From Haliea salexigens DSM 19537 (lineage in GTDB: Bacteria; Pseudomonadota; Gammaproteobacteria; Pseudomonadales; Halieaceae), in the NCBI RefSeq assembly GCF_000423125.1, contig NZ_KE383979.1, forward strand, positions 23,070 through 87,069: 64,000 nt of DNA. Reading direction: 5' to 3'. Position 1 is the first letter of the stretch, and each line of letters starts with the position of its first letter. The position numbers and the translations under genes are program-made. Shown in pieces: positions 46,888-56,969 of the stretch. The notes under the pieces were generated by a model. The model had not been told where the DNA came from and did not search any database. It saw only the letters and a program-made list of their open reading frames with translations.

Positions 46888-48840
46888 ATGTCTGAAGAGC
46901 CGCTTTGGAAACCTTCCCCCGAACGTTGCGCGAGCGCGCAATTTACCTGTTTCGCCGCGGGGCTTGCCGCGCGCGGCCATGTGCCTGATGGAGCAGACTA
47001 CTTTGCTGTGCACGACTGGGCAGTGGCAGAGCCGGCTTCGTTCTGGCGCGAAGTGTGGGACTTTACCGGCGTAGTGGGTGAGCCGGGGACACAGGTGCTT
47101 GAGGCCCCCGATCAGTTCCCCGGCGCCCGCTGGTTTCCTGGGGCCCGGCTCAATTTCGCGGAAAATCTCCTGCAACGCAGGGATGACCACCCCGCGCTGG
47201 TGAGTCTGCTGGAAACAGGGGCGCGCCGTGAGCTGACTTATGCCGATCTCTACCGCCAGGTGGCCGGGCTCGCCGCCGCGTTGCGTGCGCTCGGTGTCGG
47301 CTCTGGAGACCGGGTAGCGGGCCTGCTGCCCAATGTGCCCGAAGCGGTGATCGCCATGCTGGCCACGTCGAGCCTGGGCGCGATCTGGACCTCGTGTTCC
47401 CCGGATTTCGGCGTCAATGGCATTATCGATCGCTTTGGTCAGGTTGCGCCCAAGGTGCTGTTTTGTGCGGATGGCTACTACTACAATGGCAAGGCCTGCG
47501 CCGTTCTGGACCGGCTGGACGACATCCTGCCAGCCGTGGGCAGCGTTGAGCAGTTGGTCGTTGTGCCGCTGCTGACAGCACAGCCCGCGCTCCCGCAAGG
47601 CGCACCCGCGGTGCTGTTTGCGGAGTTTGTCGACCCCGCCGCGAGTGCTATCGAGTTTTCCCGCTTGCCCTTCAATCACCCGCTATACGTGATGTATTCC
47701 TCCGGCACTACCGGCGCGCCGAAGTGTATCCTGCACGGTGCCGGCGGCACCCTGCTTCAGCACCGCAAAGAGCACAGCCTGATGTGCGACATCGGTCCGC
47801 ACGATGTGTTTTTCTACTACACCACCTGTGGCTGGATGATGTGGAACTGGCTGGCGAGTGGACTCGCCAGTGGCGCGACGCTGGTACTTTATGATGGCTC
47901 TCCCTTTGCGGGCGAAGGCAGGCTGTTACTGGATGCCATCGACGCGGAAGGCATCACGGTATTCGGTACCAGTGCCAAGTACATTGCGGCGCTGGAGAAG
48001 GCCGGCGAGCGTCCCGCACACAGTCACGATCTGCGCAGCCTGAAAACGATATTGTCCACCGGGTCGCCCCTGCTGCATGAAAACTACGAGTATGTGTATC
48101 GCGACTTCAAACGGGACGTCTGCCTCTCCAGCATCTCCGGTGGCACAGATATTCTCTCCTGTTTCGTGGGGGGCTCGTCGACTCTGCCGGTACACGCGGG
48201 TGAAATCCAGGCGCCCGGGCTGGGAATGGCTGTCGCGATATGGAATGACCAGGGGTGCCCAGTGCAGGAACAGAAGGGCGAGCTGGTGTGCACTGTGCCC
48301 TTCCCTTCGTGTCCCTTGGGTTTCTGGAATGACCCCGATGGCAGCCGCTTCCACGCGGCCTACTTCGCGCGGTTCGACGGGGTCTGGGCGCAGGGTGATT
48401 ATGGCGAGGAGACTGCCAACCGCGGCTTCATCATCCATGGGCGATCCGATGCGGTGCTGAACCCGGGTGGTGTGCGCATTGGCACCGCGGAGATCTATCG
48501 CCAGGTTGAGCAGTGCAGTGCCGTGCTGGAAAGTGTGGTGATCGGCCAGCAGTGGCAGGGCGATGTGCGTGTGGTGCTCTTCGTTGTCTTGCGCGCCGGG
48601 TGCACGCTGGACGCAGCGCTGGAGGCGGAGATCCGCGGCCTGATACGCCGCAACACAACGCCGCGTCATGTGCCTGCACGCATCGTTCAAGTGGCGGATA
48701 TTCCGCGCACGCTGAGCGGCAAGATCGTCGAACTGGCGGTGCGCAATGTGGTGCACGGCGAGCCGGTGAAAAACACGGACGCGCTGGCCAACCCCGAGGC
48801 GCTGCGGCTGTTCCGCAATTTGCCCAGCTTGCAAAGCTGA
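46888..48840 (+). CDS. Acetoacetyl-CoA synthetase
   Basis: The 650-residue ANL-family ligase has an N-terminal acetyl-CoA synthetase-like region ([14 protein letters not shown]), the AMP-binding loop [45 protein letters not shown] and the C-terminal hinge [18 protein letters not shown], ending at the lysine region [12 protein letters not shown]. This pattern is specific for acetoacetate-CoA ligase, which activates acetoacetate for ketone body or polyhydroxybutyrate metabolism. It is a single gene without thiolase or transferase neighbours. Confidence 0.94.
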   Translation: MSEEPLWKPSPERCASAQFTCFAAGLAARGHVPDGADYFAVHDWAVAEPASFWREVWDFTGVVGEPGTQVLEAPDQFPGARWFPGARLNFAENLLQRRDDHPALVSLLETGARRELTYADLYRQVAGLAAALRALGVGSGDRVAGLLPNVPEAVIAMLATSSLGAIWTSCSPDFGVNGIIDRFGQVAPKVLFCADGYYYNGKACAVLDRLDDILPAVGSVEQLVVVPLLTAQPALPQGAPAVLFAEFVDPAASAIEFSRLPFNHPLYVMYSSGTTGAPKCILHGAGGTLLQHRKEHSLMCDIGPHDVFFYYTTCGWMMWNWLASGLASGATLVLYDGSPFAGEGRLLLDAIDAEGITVFGTSAKYIAALEKAGERPAHSHDLRSLKTILSTGSPLLHENYEYVYRDFKRDVCLSSISGGTDILSCFVGGSSTLPVHAGEIQAPGLGMAVAIWNDQGCPVQEQKGELVCTVPFPSCPLGFWNDPDGSRFHAAYFARFDGVWAQGDYGEETANRGFIIHGRSDAVLNPGGVRIGTAEIYRQVEQCSAVLESVVIGQQWQGDVRVVLFVVLRAGCTLDAALEAEIRGLIRRNTTPRHVPARIVQVADIPRTLSGKIVELAVRNVVHGEPVKNTDALANPEALRLFRNLPSLQS

Positions 48841-48935
48841 CGCACGCCAAAGACTGCGGCGCTTGTCGCCGTTGCCGGCCGAAATTCGGTTATCATTGCG
48901 CCCCCTGATTCAGGCAGGCAGGCCGAGGCAGCGCG

Positions 48936-49979
48936 ATGGTACTTTCCCGACAGACACATTACGACCGGCAGATAGCCGCTTGGCTCATTCTTTGTGCCGC
49001 GGTGATTTTTGGCATGATTTTGCTGGGTGGCGTTACACGCCTGACCAACTCCGGCCTCTCCATGGTCGAGTGGCGCCCGATCATGGGTATAGTCCCGCCC
49101 CTCACGGATGTGGCCTGGCAGGAGGTGTTCGACAAGTACCGGCAATCGCCCGAGTACCTGAAGATCAACCGCGGGATGTCGCTGGATGCCTTCAAGACCA
49201 TCTTCATGTTCGAGTACCTGCACCGGGTACTGGGGCGTTTGATTGGTGTGCTGTTTTTCTTCCCCATGCTGTTCTTTGCGTTCACCGGCCGCGTGCGGGC
49301 CGGCTTGATGCCGCGGCTGTGGTTGCTGTTCGTGCTCGGCGGCTGCCAGGGGCTGCTCGGCTGGTACATGGTGAAAAGCGGGCTGGTCGACAATCCCCAT
49401 GTCAGCCAGTACCGGCTCACCGCGCACCTGGGGCTGGCGTTTGTCATCTACGCGGCGATGCTGTGGGTGATTCTCGATGTGCTTGCGGGCCGCAGGCCCG
49501 GCAGCCGACAACCGCACGCACTCGCCCCCTGGGGTGTAGGCCTGGTGGGGCTGGTTTTTCTGATGATTCTGTCAGGCGGGCTGGTGGCCGGCACCAAAGC
49601 GGGGTTCGCCTACAGTACGTGGCCGCTGATGGGCACATCTTTTATGCCGCCGGGTCTGTACGCGGGTGATCCGGCCTGGCTGGACGCGTTCGAGGATATC
49701 ACCACAATCCAGTTCAACCACCGCGTGTTTGCCTATCTGCTGTTTGTGCTGATTCATCTGTTTGCGTGGCGCCTGTGGCGCACAGGCCTTGGGGGGCGCG
49801 AGCGGCTGGCCGCCGTGTTCTTGCTTGCCGCCTTGTGGCTGCAGGTGATCCTGGGCATCAGCACGTTGCTGTTGCACGTGCCGATCAGCCTGGCGGCAGC
49901 GCATCAGGGCGGTGCCGTGGTGCTGCTCTCGGCAACCATCTATGCCGCCCATCTATTGCGTCGGGGCGGCCTGAGCTAG
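48936..49979 (+). CDS. ctaA: Heme A synthase
   Basis: The 347-residue membrane protein has eight helices and the COX15/CtaA motifs GGVTRLTNSGLSMVEWRPI, FEYLHRVLGRLIG, QGLLGWYMVKSGL, LSGGLVAGTKAGFAYSTWPLMG and FNHRVFAYLL. It oxidises heme O to heme A, the cofactor of aa3-type cytochrome oxidase, implying such an oxidase elsewhere in the genome alongside the bd oxidase seen here. The gene stands 95 bases after the ligase gene. Confidence 0.95.
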   Translation: MVLSRQTHYDRQIAAWLILCAAVIFGMILLGGVTRLTNSGLSMVEWRPIMGIVPPLTDVAWQEVFDKYRQSPEYLKINRGMSLDAFKTIFMFEYLHRVLGRLIGVLFFFPMLFFAFTGRVRAGLMPRLWLLFVLGGCQGLLGWYMVKSGLVDNPHVSQYRLTAHLGLAFVIYAAMLWVILDVLAGRRPGSRQPHALAPWGVGLVGLVFLMILSGGLVAGTKAGFAYSTWPLMGTSFMPPGLYAGDPAWLDAFEDITTIQFNHRVFAYLLFVLIHLFAWRLWRTGLGGRERLAAVFLLAALWLQVILGISTLLLHVPISLAAAHQGGAVVLLSATIYAAHLLRRGGLS

Positions 49980-49994
49980 CCCGGACGCTGCAGG

Positions 49995-50213
49995 TTACCA
50001 GAAGCGCAGGGCGGCGTCGTCGGCTCGGCGTCCGGGAAGTAGCCTCCGGTCTTCGCTTTGCGGATCAAAGCGCACTGTCGTGCGGCGGTCGGCATGATTG
50101 CGGCGGTCCAGCCGGCGTCGGTCGGGCCCGGCGTACTTCAGCTTGCCTTGGCGGTCGGCACAAAAAGCGGGTGACAGATCGCGCGCCTCGAACAATGGGG
50201 GTTTGTCGGACAT
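49995..50213 (-). CDS. Arg-rich small protein with repeated DRR motifs
   Basis: The 72-residue product MSDKPPLFEARDLSPAF... carries GPDRRRLDRR, HADRR, SEDRR and PGRRADD, i.e. repeated DRR units spaced by about 8-15 residues, and no hydrophobic segment. It has a very strong ribosome binding site (GAGGAGG nine bases before the ATG), which argues for a real gene. Similar DRR-rich short proteins exist as unnamed families, and I know of no function. It is convergent with ctaA and divergent from the type I secretion operon. Confidence 0.6.
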   Translation of the reverse strand: MSDKPPLFEARDLSPAFCADRQGKLKYAGPDRRRLDRRNHADRRTTVRFDPQSEDRRLLPGRRADDAALRFW

Positions 50214-50460
50214 GTAAAAGCCTCCTCGGTGTCAGGCGGACGCCGTGTTGCACGTCACGTCAATCTTTAGTGTGCACCCATGCAGTATAACCTGCACGTT
50301 TCCGGACGGGTTTTTCTGTCGTCTTGTGACCTGCGTCACATAGTAATTCGGTGGTAACTGGCTTATTCTTCTTGCTGGTTAATTACTAAAATATTCAGTG
50401 GCTTAGAGAGTATTGATGAAAATGCTCTGAAGACTGCGCAGAAAAGGGCACCCCGTACCG

Positions 50461-52587
50461 ATGACCGCGAGCACTGACGATCCCCTGCTGCAGAGCCTGC
50501 TGGCGCTGTGTCGCTATCACGGCAGTGCGTCCACCGCCGAGGCGCTGGTGGGTGGCTTGCCGCTGGAAGAAGGCCGCTTGACGCCCTCACTGGTGCTGCG
50601 TGCGGCGAGCCGGGCCGGGCTCGCCAGTCGCATTGTCGAGCGCAGTGCCCGTGCCGTGGAGCCCGCGTTGCTGCCGGCGATTGTACTGCTGCGAGATCAA
50701 CGTGCCTGCGTGCTGGTGGGCTGGAGTGCCGATGGCAGTGAAGCCACCGTGATCTACCCGGAGCTGAACGAGGCGGCGGTTGCCGTGCCGGCGGCAGAAC
50801 TCCTGGCAGATGAGATCGGCAGCGTCATTGTGTGCCGGCCGCGGTTTCGCTTTGACCAGCGCGCGCCGCGCACCGGCACCTCCGGGCGCGGTCACTGGTT
50901 CTGGGATGCCATTCGCGCCAACATGCCCGTCTACCGCGATGTGTTGCTTGCGGCCTTCTTTATCAATGTGTTCGCTCTGGCGCTGCCTATTTTCACCATG
51001 AATGTCTACGACCGCGTGGTTCCCAACCACGCGGTGGAGACCCTCTGGATGCTGGCGATCGGCGTGGTGGTCATCATGCTCGCGGATATTGTGCTGCGCA
51101 CGATGCGCGGCTATTTTCTCGACCTTGCGAGTCGCCGAGTGGATGTGGAACTGTCCGGCAAGATCATGGAACGGGTGCTGGGCTCGCGGCTGGAGAACCG
51201 TGCACTGTCGGTGGGTTCCTATGCCGTGAACCTGCGCTCCTTCGAAACCGTGCGCGATTTCATTACCTCCGCTTCGGTAACGACGCTGATTGATGTGCCG
51301 TTCGCGTTGATTTTTGTCGCGGTCATCGGCTGGATTGCCTGGCCGGTGCTGATTCCGCTGGGGCTGGGTTTGCTGGTGGTGCTGGGCTATGCGCTGGCTA
51401 CCCAGGGCAAACTGCGGGCGCTCTCGGAAACCACCTATCGCGCGGGCGCGCAGCGCAATGCCACGTTGATCGAAAGTCTGGTGGGACTGGATACCATCAA
51501 GGCGATGGGCGCCGAGTCGCGCATGCAGCGCAAGTGGGAGGAAAGCACCGCCTTCCTGGCACACGTGGGCTTGCAGTTGCGGCTGGTGTCCAATTCCACC
51601 ATCAATGTGACGCTCTGGGGCAATCAGATGGTCACGCTGTTCGTGATTATCACCGGGGTCTACCTGATCACCGCGGGGCAGTTGAGCATGGGTGGTCTGA
51701 TTGCCTGCAGCATGCTGAGCGGACGGGTCATGGCGCCGTTTGGCCAGGTGGCCGGCCTGGTTACCTCATGGCACAACGCCGAGATCTCGCTGAAGTCGCT
51801 GGACGAGGTCATGGCGAAGCCCATGGAGCGCGCCGAGGGCGCCCAGTTCCTGTCGCGGGAAATGTTCGAGGGTGATATCGAGTTTCGCAATGTGTCCTTT
51901 GCCTACCCGGGCGCGGAAATGGAGTCGCTCAGCAATGTCTCTTTCCGCATCCGGCCCGGAGAGCATGTCGCCATTCTCGGGCGCGTGGGTTCGGGCAAGT
52001 CCACGCTGCAGAAACTTGCCATGGGCCTGTATCAGCCGACGGAAGGCGCGGTGATGGTCGATGGTATCGACTTGCGTCAGCTGGACCCCAGCGAGCTGCG
52101 CTCGCGTGTCGGTTACGTGCCGCAGGACGTCACGCTGTTCTTTGGTAGCCTGCGCGACAATATCGCCCTGTCCCACGCCAACGTAAGCGATGCCGCGCTG
52201 GTACGTGCCGCGGAAATTGCCAACTTGTCCGACTATATCAACCGCCACCCCAAGGGCTTCGACATGCAGGTCAGCGAGCGTGGTGACTCCCTGTCAGGTG
52301 GTCAGCGCAAGTGCGTGGCGTTGGCGCGTGCCATGGTGCACGAGCCGCCCATTCTGTTGATGGATGAACCCACCGGGTCCATGGATCACTCCACGGAGGT
52401 GGCGGTGAAGCAGCAACTGACGGGCTGCCTCAAGGGGCGTACATGGCTGGTTGTCACCCACCGCAACTCATTGTTGGAGATGGTCGACCGTATTCTGGTT
52501 ATCGACAACGGCAAGCTGGTGGCGGACGGGCCGCGCGACAGCGTGATTCAGGCGCTGCAGCAGGGCAAGATAGGGGCGGCGCGATGA
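50461..52587 (+). CDS. lapB: Type I secretion ABC exporter (LapB-like)
   Basis: The 708-residue protein has an N-terminal C39 peptidase-like domain (about 8-125) in which the Cys of active C39 proteases is not in a CGxAC context (LLALCRYHGSASTAEAL), so it should dock rather than cleave substrate. Six transmembrane helices (about 155-430) follow. The nucleotide-binding domain has Walker A LGRVGSGKST, signature LSGGQRKCVALARA and Walker B ILLMDEPTGSMD. This layout is typical of exporters of RTX adhesins. It is translationally coupled to the HlyD-type gene; the likely substrate is the LapA-like protein at 62440. Confidence 0.93.
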   Translation: MTASTDDPLLQSLLALCRYHGSASTAEALVGGLPLEEGRLTPSLVLRAASRAGLASRIVERSARAVEPALLPAIVLLRDQRACVLVGWSADGSEATVIYPELNEAAVAVPAAELLADEIGSVIVCRPRFRFDQRAPRTGTSGRGHWFWDAIRANMPVYRDVLLAAFFINVFALALPIFTMNVYDRVVPNHAVETLWMLAIGVVVIMLADIVLRTMRGYFLDLASRRVDVELSGKIMERVLGSRLENRALSVGSYAVNLRSFETVRDFITSASVTTLIDVPFALIFVAVIGWIAWPVLIPLGLGLLVVLGYALATQGKLRALSETTYRAGAQRNATLIESLVGLDTIKAMGAESRMQRKWEESTAFLAHVGLQLRLVSNSTINVTLWGNQMVTLFVIITGVYLITAGQLSMGGLIACSMLSGRVMAPFGQVAGLVTSWHNAEISLKSLDEVMAKPMERAEGAQFLSREMFEGDIEFRNVSFAYPGAEMESLSNVSFRIRPGEHVAILGRVGSGKSTLQKLAMGLYQPTEGAVMVDGIDLRQLDPSELRSRVGYVPQDVTLFFGSLRDNIALSHANVSDAALVRAAEIANLSDYINRHPKGFDMQVSERGDSLSGGQRKCVALARAMVHEPPILLMDEPTGSMDHSTEVAVKQQLTGCLKGRTWLVVTHRNSLLEMVDRILVIDNGKLVADGPRDSVIQALQQGKIGAAR

Positions 52588-53984
52588 ACGAGGAAAAGGA
52601 GGCAACGCCAGTGGCACCCGCGCCCGAGCGGCCGCGGCGCTTTCTGGCAGACTTCATTTTTGCGCCCTGGATGCGCGCAAGCGATGATGCCCGCGCCAGT
52701 TGGGAGCAGGATGCCCATCGTGCCTACCTGCAGCAGCAGCCGCTGCGTGCACGGGGCCTGCTCTACGTAGTGGCATTCATTGTGCTCGCCCTGGTGGTGT
52801 GGGCGGCATTTGCCGAGGTAGACGAGGTCACCCGTGGTGAGGGCAAGGTGATTCCCTCGCAGCAGATTCAGGTCATGCAGTCGCAGGACGGCGGGGTAGT
52901 TACCGAAATTCACGCGCGTGCGGGTGACGTCGTTGAGTCCGGCCAGCTGTTGGTGCGGCTGGATCAAACCCGCTCCGCCTCCAACTTGCGGGAGAACCAG
53001 GCAGAGTTCCGTGCGTTGTCGGTGCGCGCGGCGCGGCTCACGGCGAACCTGGCAGGCACGGCATTCACGCCGCAGCCGGAGTGGTCCCTGCAGGCACCGG
53101 GCATTGTCGAGCAGGAGCAGGCGCTGTACGAATCACTGCGGGCACAGCGGACCCTGCAGCGCCAGATCGCCGAAGAGCAACTGGAGCAGCGGCAACAGGA
53201 GCTGGCGGAGGTCACTGCGCGCTCGCGGCAACTGGCGCGCTCGCTGGAGTTGAGCCGGCAGGAGCTGAGTGTGACACGGCCGATGGTCAACTCGGGTGCG
53301 GTTTCCCAGGTGGAGATTTTGCGGCTGGAGCGCGAGGTGAACCAGCTCAGCGGCGAGTACGATCAATCGCGAGCCCAGCTCAAACGTCTCGACTCCGCCA
53401 TCGCCGAGGCCCAGCGGCGGCTGTCGGAAGTGGAAGTGGAGTTCGAGAATACGGTGCGTGAGGAGTTGACCGACACCATCGCGCGTATCAACGGTCTGCG
53501 CGAGGCGGGCGAGGGGCTCAGTGACCGTGTGCGGCAAACTGAGGTGCGCTCCCCTGTGAAGGGCACCGTCAACCGTCTTTACTTCAACACGATCGGTGGT
53601 GTGGTGCTGCCCGGCAAAGAAGTGATTGAAATAGTGCCGCTGGACGACAGCCTGCTGGTGGAAGTGCGCATCCGGCCCAAGGATATCGCATTCCTGGTGC
53701 CCGGACAGGAAGCGCTGGTGAAACTGACGGCCTACGATTTCGTGGTGTACGGCGGGCTTGAAGGCGTGGTTGAACACATTGGTGCCGACACCATTATGGA
53801 TGAGGACGGGAACCCGTTCTATGAAGTCCACGTGCGCACTCGAGAGTCGGGTTTTGGCGAGGACATGCCCATCATGCCGGGCATGACGGTGCAGGTGGAT
53901 GTGCTCACCGGCAAGAAAACCATCCTGGCCTACTTGATGAAACCGGTGCTGCGCGCGAAACAGTACGCGCTGACGGAGCGTTAA
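52584..53984 (+). CDS. lapC: Type I secretion membrane fusion protein (HlyD/LapC-like)
   Basis: The 466-residue product has an N-terminal cytosolic segment, one transmembrane helix (about 60-80, LLYVVAFIVLALVVWAAFA), a lipoyl-like domain (GKVIPSQQIQVMQSQDGGVV), a long coiled-coil hairpin (about 160-320, rich in Q/E/R) and a beta-barrel part (VRSPVKGTVNRLYFNTIGG). It links the inner membrane ABC exporter to an outer membrane TolC-type channel. The ATG overlaps the exporter stop (ATGA). No TolC gene is in the window. Confidence 0.93.
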   Translation: MNEEKEATPVAPAPERPRRFLADFIFAPWMRASDDARASWEQDAHRAYLQQQPLRARGLLYVVAFIVLALVVWAAFAEVDEVTRGEGKVIPSQQIQVMQSQDGGVVTEIHARAGDVVESGQLLVRLDQTRSASNLRENQAEFRALSVRAARLTANLAGTAFTPQPEWSLQAPGIVEQEQALYESLRAQRTLQRQIAEEQLEQRQQELAEVTARSRQLARSLELSRQELSVTRPMVNSGAVSQVEILRLEREVNQLSGEYDQSRAQLKRLDSAIAEAQRRLSEVEVEFENTVREELTDTIARINGLREAGEGLSDRVRQTEVRSPVKGTVNRLYFNTIGGVVLPGKEVIEIVPLDDSLLVEVRIRPKDIAFLVPGQEALVKLTAYDFVVYGGLEGVVEHIGADTIMDEDGNPFYEVHVRTRESGFGEDMPIMPGMTVQVDVLTGKKTILAYLMKPVLRAKQYALTER

Positions 53985-54595
53985 TGGAACATGTTTTTGT
54001 CACACCGGGTGGCGCCCTGCGCAACCGCTGGCGGGAAGCATTCCCCGGGGCGCTGGTGGTTACCTCGGTGGAGGCGCTTGCGCTGGAGGCACCCGCAGCG
54101 GAAGTGGCGTGGCTGGATGCCAGCCAGATGCACGACACGGCACGCCGGGAGCGCCTTGCCGTTGCCACTGCGGCCGGCTACCGCGTTGTGGTAATGAGTG
54201 CAGCGCCCGGGGAAGCGGATGCATTTCAGGCGCTCAATGCCGGTGCTGTCGGCTACTGTCACCTGGAATCGGCACCGGAGCAGCTGCGCGAAATCGGCCT
54301 GGTCGTCGCCCATGGTGGTTTGTGGATGCCGGCGGAGCTTGTGCAGCGGCTGGTGGCGCTGTCAGTGCGTACGCAACCTGCAAGCGATGTTGCCGGGGTC
54401 AACCTTGAAGTGCTCACCCCGCGCGAACGCGATGTGGCGCGCCACGTGGCGCAGGGGGCAAGCAACCGTGAGGTCGCCGCTGCGCTGGACATCACCGAGC
54501 GCACGGTAAAGGCGCATTTGTCGGCCGTGTTCGAGAAACTCGCCGTGCGTGATCGGGTGCAGCTGGCCCTGGTCATGCGCCAGATTGCGGGCTGA
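53984..54595 (+). CDS. LuxR-family regulator with degenerate receiver domain
   Basis: The 203-residue product has a receiver-like domain (about 1-120) and a LuxR HTH (about 138-200) with NLEVLTPRERDVARHVAQGASNREVA and ITERTVKAHLSAVFEKL. In the receiver the Asp of WLDAS sits where the phosphoacceptor is expected, but the N-terminal acidic pair and the Lys of strand 5 (here GAVGYCHLES) are missing, so phosphorylation is doubtful. It overlaps the HlyD-type stop (TAATG) and likely controls the secretion/adhesin genes or the adjacent pilus operon. Confidence 0.85.
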   Translation: MEHVFVTPGGALRNRWREAFPGALVVTSVEALALEAPAAEVAWLDASQMHDTARRERLAVATAAGYRVVVMSAAPGEADAFQALNAGAVGYCHLESAPEQLREIGLVVAHGGLWMPAELVQRLVALSVRTQPASDVAGVNLEVLTPRERDVARHVAQGASNREVAAALDITERTVKAHLSAVFEKLAVRDRVQLALVMRQIAG

Positions 54596-54716
54596 GGCGC
54601 CGCTGGCGCGCCATCCGTCACGGTTTCTTGCCGCTGGTCAGCGCCCGCTGGTATTGCCCAGGCCACTGGCGATACTGGAAGCTGAAGGTATTGCAAGCAG
54701 TTGGAGCAGGTAGAGC

Positions 54717-55301
54717 GTGAGCGGAGTTACCACAGTTTGTCGGCGCGGTGCAGGCGGGTTCAGCCTCATCGAGATGATGGTGGTGCTGGTCATCCTGGCG
54801 ATTGCCCTGCTGCTGGGTGGCCCCGCATTTACCGACCTCATTCGCGACAACCGGCTGGTCTCCAGCGTCTATGGGGTGCGTGCCACCCTGAACCTGGCAC
54901 GCTCCGAGGCGCTGGCGCGCCGCGACCGGGTGGTTGTGTGCCCAAGCAACGCTGCGGGTTCCGGTTGCCTCGACAGCAGCAACTGGAGTGGTGGTTACCT
55001 CGCCCTGATGGGGGTTGATGTCAGCGCTACCGTGGACGCGGCGAACCCCGGACGCAGCCGCATTCACTGGGAAAGCGAAACCAACCCGGCGGTTACCGTC
55101 AGTTTTACCCCGAAACTCGTGGTTTTCGACACGATCGGTTCCGCGCTTGGGAGTGCGGGAACCTTTGTATTTTGCGACGAGCGCGGCGCGAGCAAGGCGC
55201 GCGGACTGATTCTGACCAACGCCGGCACCGTGGCGGCCAGTGTCGACAGTGATGCCAACGGTGTGGTTGAAGACGGAGCAGGCAATGATGTTTCTTGCTA
55301 G
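54717..55301 (+). CDS. fimT: Type IV minor pilin FimT/GspH-like
   Basis: The 194-residue prepilin has a short leader ending GG|FSLIEMMVV with Glu at +5 (residue 19) and one hydrophobic N-terminal helix, then a GspH-type domain (TLNLARSEALARRDRVVVCPS). The start is GTG with AGGTAGAG upstream. Minor pilins of this type prime pilus assembly; FimT also binds DNA in some species. It opens the pilus operon 121 bases after the LuxR gene and overlaps pilV by 17 bases. Confidence 0.9.
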   Translation: MSGVTTVCRRGAGGFSLIEMMVVLVILAIALLLGGPAFTDLIRDNRLVSSVYGVRATLNLARSEALARRDRVVVCPSNAAGSGCLDSSNWSGGYLALMGVDVSATVDAANPGRSRIHWESETNPAVTVSFTPKLVVFDTIGSALGSAGTFVFCDERGASKARGLILTNAGTVAASVDSDANGVVEDGAGNDVSC

Positions 55302-55929
55302 AAAACAGCATTCGGTTAGCAGAACCCGGCGGCAGGCCGGCGTCACGCTGATCGAGGCGCTGGTCACCTTTGTCATTCTCTCGGTGGGGCTGCTGGGTAT
55401 TGTCAGCCTGCAGGCCGTCTCCAAGAGTGCCCAGCACCAGGGCATTCAGCGCAGCAAAGCGGTGATGCTGGCCAACGATCTGGTCGAACGTATTCGCATC
55501 AATCCAGCGGGTCTGGCGACGTATACCGCCGGTGGGCTGACAACGCCGTTTGGTGGCGGCACGTTGAGCGCTCCCGCGACCGATTGTGCCGCAGTGAGCT
55601 GCACCCCCGCGCAGCTTGCGGCTTACGATCTTTGGCTCTGGGAGCGAGGGATTGACGGCGCGACGATTACCGCCACGGGTTCTGACGCGGTGGTCAGGAA
55701 TGCCGGGGGCCTGATTGCACCGCAGGCCTGCGTGCGGTTCACCGCAGACGCCGGCATGACCCGCACTGGATTGGTGGAGGTCATTATGCAGTGGCGTGGC
55801 CTCGGCGAAACACAGGATGCGGTGGCGGCCGTGGGCGGTGAGGCCTGTGGTGGTGCCGCCGCGGGTGCAGACGATTTTCGCCGGCAGTTGGTGGTGAGCA
55901 CATTTGTCATTGACGAGGCCGAGCTATGA
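55285..55929 (+). CDS. pilV: Type IV minor pilin PilV
   Basis: The 214-residue prepilin MMFLARKQHS... has leader end AG|VTLIEALVTF with Glu at +5 and the PilV-type ILSVGLLGIVSLQAVSKSAQHQGIQRSKAV. The two tandem ATGs follow GGAG. It is one of the four minor pilins that form the tip-priming complex with PilY1. It overlaps both fimT and pilW. Confidence 0.9.
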   Translation: MMFLARKQHSVSRTRRQAGVTLIEALVTFVILSVGLLGIVSLQAVSKSAQHQGIQRSKAVMLANDLVERIRINPAGLATYTAGGLTTPFGGGTLSAPATDCAAVSCTPAQLAAYDLWLWERGIDGATITATGSDAVVRNAGGLIAPQACVRFTADAGMTRTGLVEVIMQWRGLGETQDAVAAVGGEACGGAAAGADDFRRQLVVSTFVIDEAEL

Positions 55930-56969
55930 CGATGGGCGCGAAACGGAAGGCGAGCCAGGGCGGTTTTTCCCTGGTGGAGTTCATGGTTGCCATGACGCTG
56001 GGCTTGATATTGATAGCCGGTGCTGTATCGGTCTATCTGGCGACCAAGCGTTCCTATACTGAGGTCGAGCAAGTGGCGAATATGGCTGAAAACAGCCGCT
56101 TCGCCCTGCAGGTGCTGAATGAATCTCTGCGCCATGTTGGTTTCTTCGGCGGCGCGCATCCGCGCGATATTGTAGAAGATACCTCTCTGGGTGCGGTGGC
56201 GGGAGATTGCACGGGTGATGCTTCGGCCTTCAACGTGGGTAATTATTTACTCGCGGGTGTGCCCTCGGCAGCCGGGACGGCCTTTGGTTGCATTACCGAT
56301 GCCTTGCCGCCGGCAGTGGGTGGGCCACCGCGCGAAGTGCTGGTGGTCAAGCGGGTTTTACCGCGTCCCCTGTACGATCGCGACCCAGACGATGCAGCGG
56401 CAGCTGTGGATGGCGTGATCAGTTTTCCCTCGGCGTTGAATGCCCAGGAGGTCTACGTCATTGCCAACAGCGAGCGTGGCATCTTGCTGGATGGCGCGGA
56501 CACTGCGCCGGATGTACGCGCGGGGAATCCGTTTGCCCTGGCAGCAGCCTGGCCGTATCGCCTGCAGCTCTATTACATTCGAAACTTGCCAACCCCGACG
56601 CTGAGTCGTCGTGTACTGTCGTGGGACGCGGGTACCGGTGCCATGGCGATGACGACGGAAGACCTGGTGCCGGGTGTGGAGTCACTCCGGTTTCGTTTTG
56701 CTGTCGATACCACGGGTAACGGCGAGGTTGACCGTTTCATGACGGTAGCGGAAATGACGCTAAACCCCGCTTGGGAAGCAGTTGAGGCACTGGAGTTGTC
56801 CTTGTTGTTGCGCGCACCGGCAGAGGATGGCGCCTACGTGGATGGCCGCAGCTACAATATCGGCGGGTTTGTGTGGCAGCCGGCAGCCGGCGACAACTGG
56901 CGCCGTCAGTTGGTGCAGGGAAATGTCTCCCTGCGTAACCCCAAATTGATGATTCGGGGAGGTTTGTGA
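55926..56969 (+). CDS. pilW: Type IV minor pilin PilW
   Basis: The 347-residue prepilin has leader GG|FSLVEFMVAMTLG with Glu at +5. The longer C-terminal domain contains TEDLVPGVESLRFRFAVDTTGNGEVD and FVWQPAAGDNWRRQLVQGNVSLRNP, matching PilW. It overlaps pilV by four bases and pilX by one. Confidence 0.9.
   Translation: MTMGAKRKASQGGFSLVEFMVAMTLGLILIAGAVSVYLATKRSYTEVEQVANMAENSRFALQVLNESLRHVGFFGGAHPRDIVEDTSLGAVAGDCTGDASAFNVGNYLLAGVPSAAGTAFGCITDALPPAVGGPPREVLVVKRVLPRPLYDRDPDDAAAAVDGVISFPSALNAQEVYVIANSERGILLDGADTAPDVRAGNPFALAAAWPYRLQLYYIRNLPTPTLSRRVLSWDAGTGAMAMTTEDLVPGVESLRFRFAVDTTGNGEVDRFMTVAEMTLNPAWEAVEALELSLLLRAPAEDGAYVDGRSYNIGGFVWQPAAGDNWRRQLVQGNVSLRNPKLMIRGGL

Noticed and set aside
50359..50378. 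Sigma-54-like TGGC...TTGC upstream of the type I secretion genes
   Set aside because: The GG and GC elements are 12 bases apart instead of the required 10, so sigma-54 would not recognise it.
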